Source: an uncultured Oscillospiraceae bacterium (GTDB lineage: Bacteria > Bacillota > Clostridia > Oscillospirales > Acutalibacteraceae). From it: a DNA stretch of 9,508 nt. The stretch lies in the NCBI GenBank assembly GCA_900548085.1, contig URJF01000053.1, positions 1 to 9,508 of the forward strand, written 5' to 3'. Both the position numbers and the translations under genes were made by a program. Within the stretch, counting starts at the first letter, position 1; the number at the start of each line of letters is the position of its first letter. Shown here piece by piece: positions 6,341 to 9,508 of this stretch. The notes beneath the pieces were generated by a model. That model was not told where the DNA came from. It was given only the letters and a program-made list of their open reading frames with translations, and searched no databases.

Positions 6341-7816
6341 TTATTTGATTGTTATGCCTCGTTCTTCTCTCTGCTTTGCCAAATCCGCTTCCATCTTTTC
6401 TCTATACTCACCGGTGAGGTTATAGAAGAACATCGGTATAATGCACAGCAAAAGTGATATGGCAGGAATGAGTGAAATAACGCTGAAAATACCCTGACGG
6501 ACATTGTGAGGCATATCCAGAGGATTAGCCGTAACTGATGCCGAAATGGTGCTGACATCGAGGTCAACAATGATGTACATAAGTATTATAGCCGAGGTAG
6601 CTATTGCATTTCCAAACTTTGTAACAAAGGACTGAATGGCAGAACCCATTCCTGTAAGGCGGACACCTGTTTTCAGCTCCATATAATCCAGACAATCGCC
6701 AACCATGGCAAAAGCGCAAACATTTATTGTTCCGCACGGTATAGTAGAAATGAGCAGACATGGTACACAAGCCCAGAAATTTTTGTAGCCAATGAACCAC
6801 ATAGCAAGTGATGATGCTGCGCCTATAAGCGATGACACGATAATAATTTGCTTATACGAAAACTTTTTAATAAGCGGTGTAACGGCGAGCATTGCGCCGA
6901 ACATGCCTACTGCGCTCGCAACTGCAAGCACTGTGGAAACCGTTGAAATATTGGACTGCAAAGCCTGTTCAAGCTCTGCTCCGCTCAAATTTGTAGGATC
7001 TTTTCCAACATAGAAGGAATATCTCGCTACATGAACAGCACCTGCCTGGAACATATATCTTGCCGCAGACAGAATACCCATAAGCGCAGTGAGCATAAGA
7101 GGTTTGCAGGTGAATATCAGTTTCAATGAATTAGGCTGTGACTTGTCTTTTTTAGGTGGGAGAGGTATATTCACTCTCTCCTTTGTCTTAAAATACACTC
7201 TTACAAAGAGAATATTGCCGATAATCGAGCACACAAGAGCCATAACCGTGTACTTTGTTTTTTCGAGTGATGTACCCGACAAATTGAACTTAGGCAGTAC
7301 AAAACCTAAAAGCATAAACAATCCCATAGGGATAGCCGAACCGATACCGTTAGTAGTACGGGCTTTCGAGATAATCGAACCACGCTCGTCAGCATTTGGC
7401 GTAAGCGCATTAGGTAAGCTCCAAAACGGTACATCGGATGAGGTATAAATCATACCCCAGGCAACATAAGTAACAGCGGCATAAATCATCTTTTGGCTGT
7501 CTGCCAAGTTTGGCGAAGTAAACAAAAGCAATGTGAGGATAGCCACCGGAATGGGAGTGTAAAGCAAATACGGCTTCATCTTGCCCTTTTTGGGATTTGC
7601 ATGGTCCATAATATAGCCCATGATAGGGTCATTTATTGCGTCCCATATTCGTGCAAGAAGCATCAGCAACAAAACAAAAATAGGCGTAACCTTCAGCACA
7701 TTCAAATAAAAGTCAGATATGTATGAGCTCATTATTCCATAAACCATACCCTGACCTAATGCACCTACGCAATACGCCATCCATTCTTTCTTCGGTACAT
7801 AAGTCGTGTTTTTCAT
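6341..7816 (-). CDS. MelB-like GPH-family (MFS) sugar:cation symporter
   Basis: Inner-membrane symporter of the glycoside-pentoside-hexuronide:cation family (major facilitator fold, 12 spans), 491 aa. RIWDAINDPIMGYIMD (56-71) matches the MelB cation-site helix, with Asp59 and Asp63 corresponding to MelB Asp55 and Asp59. VTYVAWGMIYTSSDVPFWSL (115-134) is near-identical to the MelB helix IV block and keeps the Asp at 128 (MelB Asp124). Lys400 in FVTKFGNA matches MelB Lys377. The C-terminal LTGEYREKMEADLAKQREE is the usual cytoplasmic tail. Where MelB has Asp19 this protein has Gly23 (GALGQGMVYG), so the sugar is probably not melibiose. The MelB comparison is from memory. GGAG lies 9 nt before the ATG. 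The gene stands alone, with no glycosidase adjacent, so the substrate is unassigned. Confidence 0.9.
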   Translation of the reverse strand: MKNTTYVPKKEWMAYCVGALGQGMVYGIMSSYISDFYLNVLKVTPIFVLLLMLLARIWDAINDPIMGYIMDHANPKKGKMKPYLLYTPIPVAILTLLLFTSPNLADSQKMIYAAVTYVAWGMIYTSSDVPFWSLPNALTPNADERGSIISKARTTNGIGSAIPMGLFMLLGFVLPKFNLSGTSLEKTKYTVMALVCSIIGNILFVRVYFKTKERVNIPLPPKKDKSQPNSLKLIFTCKPLMLTALMGILSAARYMFQAGAVHVARYSFYVGKDPTNLSGAELEQALQSNISTVSTVLAVASAVGMFGAMLAVTPLIKKFSYKQIIIVSSLIGAASSLAMWFIGYKNFWACVPCLLISTIPCGTINVCAFAMVGDCLDYMELKTGVRLTGMGSAIQSFVTKFGNAIATSAIILMYIIVDLDVSTISASVTANPLDMPHNVRQGIFSVISLIPAISLLLCIIPMFFYNLTGEYREKMEADLAKQREERGITIK

Positions 7817-7867
7817 AACATTCTACTCCAATTAAATTTGCCGCAACCTACATACACCTGTACACAC

Positions 7868-7883
7868 GGTCAATCAAATGACC
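7868..7883. promoter_or_regulatory. Candidate operator (GGTCA-N6-TGACC)
   Basis: A perfect 5-bp inverted repeat with a 6-nt spacer, GGTCAATCAAATGACC, lies just downstream of the candidate symporter promoter, at or after its predicted transcription start near 7884. The position suits a repressor site controlling the sugar transporter. The arms are short and no known regulator motif is recognised, so it is only a candidate. Confidence 0.3.
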
Positions 7884-7890
7884 TGCTTAT

Positions 7891-7920
7891 AAAATAACAT
7901 ATTATATTTGTACCTGTCAA
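7891..7920 (-). promoter_or_regulatory. Candidate promoter for the GPH symporter gene
   Basis: On (-), a perfect TTGACA (7920-7915) is followed after 18 nt by TATTTT (7896-7891, 4/6 to consensus). Start would fall near 7884 with a leader of about 67 nt to the ATG at 7816. A better -10 (TATAAT at about 7906-7901) sits only 8 nt from the TTGACA, so it cannot pair with it. ACCTG recurs on (+) at 7856, 7881 and 7912 in this leader and promoter; significance unknown. Confidence 0.4.
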
Positions 7921-7936
7921 TAATTTGTGTTATAAT
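7908..7936 (+). promoter_or_regulatory. Strong extended -10 promoter for the DUF523 gene
   Basis: TTGTAC (7908-7913), a 17-nt spacer, then a perfect TATAAT (7931-7936) preceded by TGT, giving an extended TGnTATAAT -10. The predicted start (about 7943) lies only about 3 nt before ATG 7946. The -35 box is one base away from the oppositely oriented TTGACA of the symporter promoter, so the two promoters are back to back. Confidence 0.65.
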
Positions 7937-7945
7937 AATATTATT

Positions 7946-8392
7946 ATGAGAACAAAAATTTTAGTAAGCGCCTGCCTTTTGGGCGAAAATTGCAAATACA
8001 GTGGTGGCAATAATTTTAATCCTAACGTTGTCGCACTGAAGGAATATTTTGATTTGGTACCCGTATGTCCCGAATGTTTCGGCGGACTTCCCATACCGAG
8101 AGTGCCTTCCGAAATAGTTGGTGACCGAGTGTTGTCGAAAGACGGAGAAGATTTGACAGACATTTTTTTATCCGGAGCGGAGCAAACTCTGTACATTGCT
8201 AAGGAATGTAATGCTCCGGCAGCTATGCTGAAAGAGAAGTCTCCGTCTTGCGGATTCGGCAAAATTTATGACGGCACATTTTCCGGCACTGTTATAGATG
8301 GTGACGGTGTCACAGCGGCGCTTTTGCACGCAAATGATATAGCAATATTCGGCGAAAGCCAAACAGAAAAGTTAATTCAATTATATTACTGA
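7946..8392 (+). CDS. DUF523 / TudS-like cysteine-rich protein
   Basis: A 148-aa single-domain DUF523 protein. Family blocks in order: ILVSACLLGENCKYSGG (5-21), LVPVCPECFGGLPIPRVPSE (37-56), AAMLKEKSPSCGFGKIYDG (92-110), TFSGTVIDGDGVTAALL (111-127). Cysteines are at 10, 16, 41, 44, 88 and 102. In characterised DUF523 enzymes (TudS thiouracil desulfidases) three conserved cysteines hold a [4Fe-4S] cluster, and Cys10, Cys41 (or 44) and Cys102 are the likely equivalents. A role in desulfuration of thiolated bases or nucleotides is therefore possible but unproven. The ATG at 7946 begins exactly where the family begins. An in-frame TTG at 7925 would add seven residues encoded by promoter sequence. 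No Shine-Dalgarno precedes the ATG. Co-transcribed with the small gene 8 nt downstream. Confidence 0.85.
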   Translation: MRTKILVSACLLGENCKYSGGNNFNPNVVALKEYFDLVPVCPECFGGLPIPRVPSEIVGDRVLSKDGEDLTDIFLSGAEQTLYIAKECNAPAAMLKEKSPSCGFGKIYDGTFSGTVIDGDGVTAALLHANDIAIFGESQTEKLIQLYY

Positions 8393-8400
8393 GGTTAATT

Positions 8401-8847
8401 ATGAAAAAGATTTTAGCAACGATTATGTCAACAGTAATCATAGCCGCTGTTGCGGTGGTAATAGTATACAATGCTCAGCCAAACAACAATCAGCCCACCA
8501 CAGCCACAACTGACGCATCCACTGCCGCTAAGCAAATACCTACAGAAAAAGCGCTAATCAAGGAATCGGATGCTATAGATATGATAGAAAGTTATTCGGA
8601 CAAACAATTAGGGCTAGGCAAGGAAGACCGTAAAAAATGCTCGTTTATGGTATCCAACTACGGAGAAGTCATAGGCAACGAAAGCTATGTCAAAGTTATT
8701 GCCGCAACAAAAAAAGAGCATAAAGACAAAAAGAGTGGAAAGATTACCTTTACTTTTGACACAAAAGGCGAATATTTCATAAGCTACGATGGAAACAAGG
8801 TTATGATGAAGAACGCATCTACCGGAAAATATACAACAATAAAATAA
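8401..8847 (+). CDS. Small membrane-anchored or secreted protein of unknown function
   Basis: 148 aa, family not recognised. Residues 1-3 (MKK) and a hydrophobic stretch at 4-23 form a signal peptide or N-terminal anchor. No lipobox cysteine follows, so it is not an evident lipoprotein. Residues 25-48 are a low-complexity Asn/Gln/Pro/Thr/Ala linker of the kind seen between an anchor and an extracytoplasmic domain. The rest (about 50-148) is a charged domain with one Cys (80), a Lys-rich patch KKEHKDKKSGK (104-114), and a beta-rich end ITFTFDTKGEYFISYDGNKV (115-134). The site GAGG (8391-8394), sharing bases with the TGA of the DUF523 gene, sits 6 nt before the ATG. A terminator follows 13 nt after the stop. 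The pairing with DUF523 suggests co-expression, not necessarily shared function. Confidence 0.75.
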   Translation: MKKILATIMSTVIIAAVAVVIVYNAQPNNNQPTTATTDASTAAKQIPTEKALIKESDAIDMIESYSDKQLGLGKEDRKKCSFMVSNYGEVIGNESYVKVIAATKKEHKDKKSGKITFTFDTKGEYFISYDGNKVMMKNASTGKYTTIK

Positions 8848-8860
8848 GATAAAAAATATG

Positions 8861-8905
8861 CAGTCAAGGATTGGCACAACTGTCACCTTGACTGTTTATT
8901 TTTAT
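8861..8905 (+). terminator. Intrinsic terminator of the DUF523/small-protein operon
   Basis: A 9-bp perfect stem, CAGTCAAGG (8861-8869) and CCTTGACTG (8886-8894). It is extended after a 2-nt bulge by TGGCA/TGTCA (one G-T pair) around a CAAC loop. TTTATTTTTAT follows. It starts 13 nt after the stop of the small gene. Confidence 0.85.
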
Positions 8906-8913
8906 CTTCACAC

Positions 8914-8941
8914 AAAAAAACAGTCGGCATAAAGCCGACTG
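8914..8941 (-). terminator. Intrinsic terminator of tuf
   Basis: On (-), an 8-bp perfect stem CAGTCGGC/GCCGACTG (8941-8934 with 8928-8921) around a 5-nt loop is followed by seven T residues (8920-8914). It lies 24 nt beyond the tuf stop codon and abuts the oppositely facing terminator of the neighbouring operon. Confidence 0.9.
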
Positions 8942-8965
8942 CTTATTATCAATATAACAATGTGA

Positions 8966-9508
8966 TTATTCGTTAATCTTTGTTACAACGCCTGAACCAA
9001 CTGTTCTACCGCCTTCACGGATAGCGAAACGAAGACCTTCTTCGATAGCGATAGGAGTGATGAGTTCTACATTCATATCAACGTTATCACCAGGCATACA
9101 CATTTCTACACCCTCTGGAAGAGTGATAACACCTGTAACGTCTGTGGTTCTGAAATAGAACTGAGGACGATAGTTGTTGAAGAAAGGAGTATGACGGCCA
9201 CCCTCGTCCTTAGAAAGAACGTAAACCTGACCTGTGAACTTGGTGTGTGGGTGGATAGAACCAGGAGCTGCCAATACCTGACCTCTCTTGATGTCTGTTC
9301 TCTGAACACCACGAAGAAGACAACCGATGTTGTCACCAGCCTCAGCATAGTCAAGAATCTTTCTGAACATTTCGATACCTGTGCAAACTGTTGAACGGAT
9401 TTCGTCACGAAGGCCAACCATTTCAACTGTATCGTTAGTGTTAAGCTTACCTCTCTCTACTCTACCTGTAGCAACTGTACCACGACCTGTGATTGTGAAT
9501 ACGTCCTC
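8966..9508 (-). CDS. tuf: Translation elongation factor EF-Tu, domains II-III, truncated by the window edge
   Basis: GTPase that delivers aminoacyl-tRNA to the ribosome. 181 codons (180 residues plus stop) are visible; the frame is open to the right edge and the GTP-binding domain I lies outside. Visible sequence begins EDVFTITGRGTVATGRVERG, the classic start of domain II. It continues through GIEMFRKILDYAEAGDNIGC and RGVQRTDIKRGQVLAAPGSI into domain III: KFTGQVYVLSKDEGGRHTPF, YRPQFYFRTTDVTG, CMPGDNVDM, RFAIREGGRTVGSGVV. It ends VTKINE. The ATG at 9421 is internal. Codons such as GGT, CGT and GTT look typical of a highly expressed gene and differ from the A/G-ending codons common in the neighbouring genes. 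A strong terminator follows, so tuf ends its transcription unit; an upstream fusA is likely but not visible. Confidence 0.97.
   Translation of the reverse strand, partial: EDVFTITGRGTVATGRVERGKLNTNDTVEMVGLRDEIRSTVCTGIEMFRKILDYAEAGDNIGCLLRGVQRTDIKRGQVLAAPGSIHPHTKFTGQVYVLSKDEGGRHTPFFNNYRPQFYFRTTDVTGVITLPEGVEMCMPGDNVDMNVELITPIAIEEGLRFAIREGGRTVGSGVVTKINE

Noticed and set aside
7925..7945. TTG start for the DUF523 gene
   Set aside because: The added codons are the extended -10 box and an AT-rich stretch; DUF523 proteins begin at the ILVSACLLG block right after ATG 7946.
9191..9394. 67-aa ORF on (+) antisense to tuf
   Set aside because: Shadow of the strongly conserved EF-Tu coding frame; no ribosome site or domain.
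1..9508. CRISPR array, IS element, tRNA/rRNA, phage or toxin-antitoxin module
   Set aside because: No repeat-spacer pattern, transposase, terminal repeats, RNA-gene sequence or matching small gene pair was seen; nearly all sequence is filled by the genes listed.

Overview
The window looks like the chromosome of a low-to-moderate G+C Firmicute of class Clostridia, and the style fits Ruminococcaceae/Oscillospiraceae. The grounds are a RecD2-type (not RecBCD-type) helicase, strong AGGAGG-like Shine-Dalgarno sites, A/T-rich TTGxxx/TATAAT promoters, an energy-coupling factor (ECF) vitamin transporter with a fused double ATPase, and an EF-Tu sequence of Firmicute character. No phage, IS, CRISPR or RNA-gene signal was seen. 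It reads as a core chromosomal segment with one noteworthy operon.

Layout: (1) Positions 2-1753 (+) hold the C-terminal ~80% of recD2, cut by the left edge. (2) A promoter at the recD2 3' end (TTGAAA-17-TAGAAT, 1731-1759) starts a tightly packed five-gene (+) operon, 1790-6313. Its genes are an MreB-family actin homologue, a compact CobA/BtuR-type corrinoid adenosyltransferase, an EcfT membrane protein, a double-ATPase EcfA fusion, and an ECF S component. The genes overlap (ATGA, 28 nt, ATGA) or lie about 12 nt apart. (3) A strong hairpin at 6298-6333 overlaps the last codons of the S component and probably terminates transcription from both sides. (4) A convergent (-) gene, 7816-6341, encodes a MelB-like GPH-family sugar:cation symporter. 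(5) A divergent intergenic region (7817-7945) carries back-to-back promoter candidates and a candidate operator. (6) On (+), a DUF523/TudS-like protein (7946-8392) is followed 8 nt later by a small membrane-anchored or secreted protein of unknown function (8401-8847). (7) Two consecutive hairpin terminators facing opposite ways (8861-8941) separate this pair from tuf (EF-Tu) on (-), cut by the right edge.

How the genes work together: the adenosyltransferase next to a complete ECF module (T, A-A', S) suggests a corrinoid uptake-and-activation unit, importing cobalamin or cobinamide and adenosylating it. The S-component substrate is inferred from this context only. Unusually, the unit sits behind, and is translationally coupled to, a cell-shape (MreB-like) gene, and no cobalamin riboswitch is visible in front of the operon or between its genes. 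Other observations worth checking are the apparently leaderless DUF523 mRNA and the GPH symporter that keeps the MelB cation site but has Gly where MelB has its key sugar-binding Asp.
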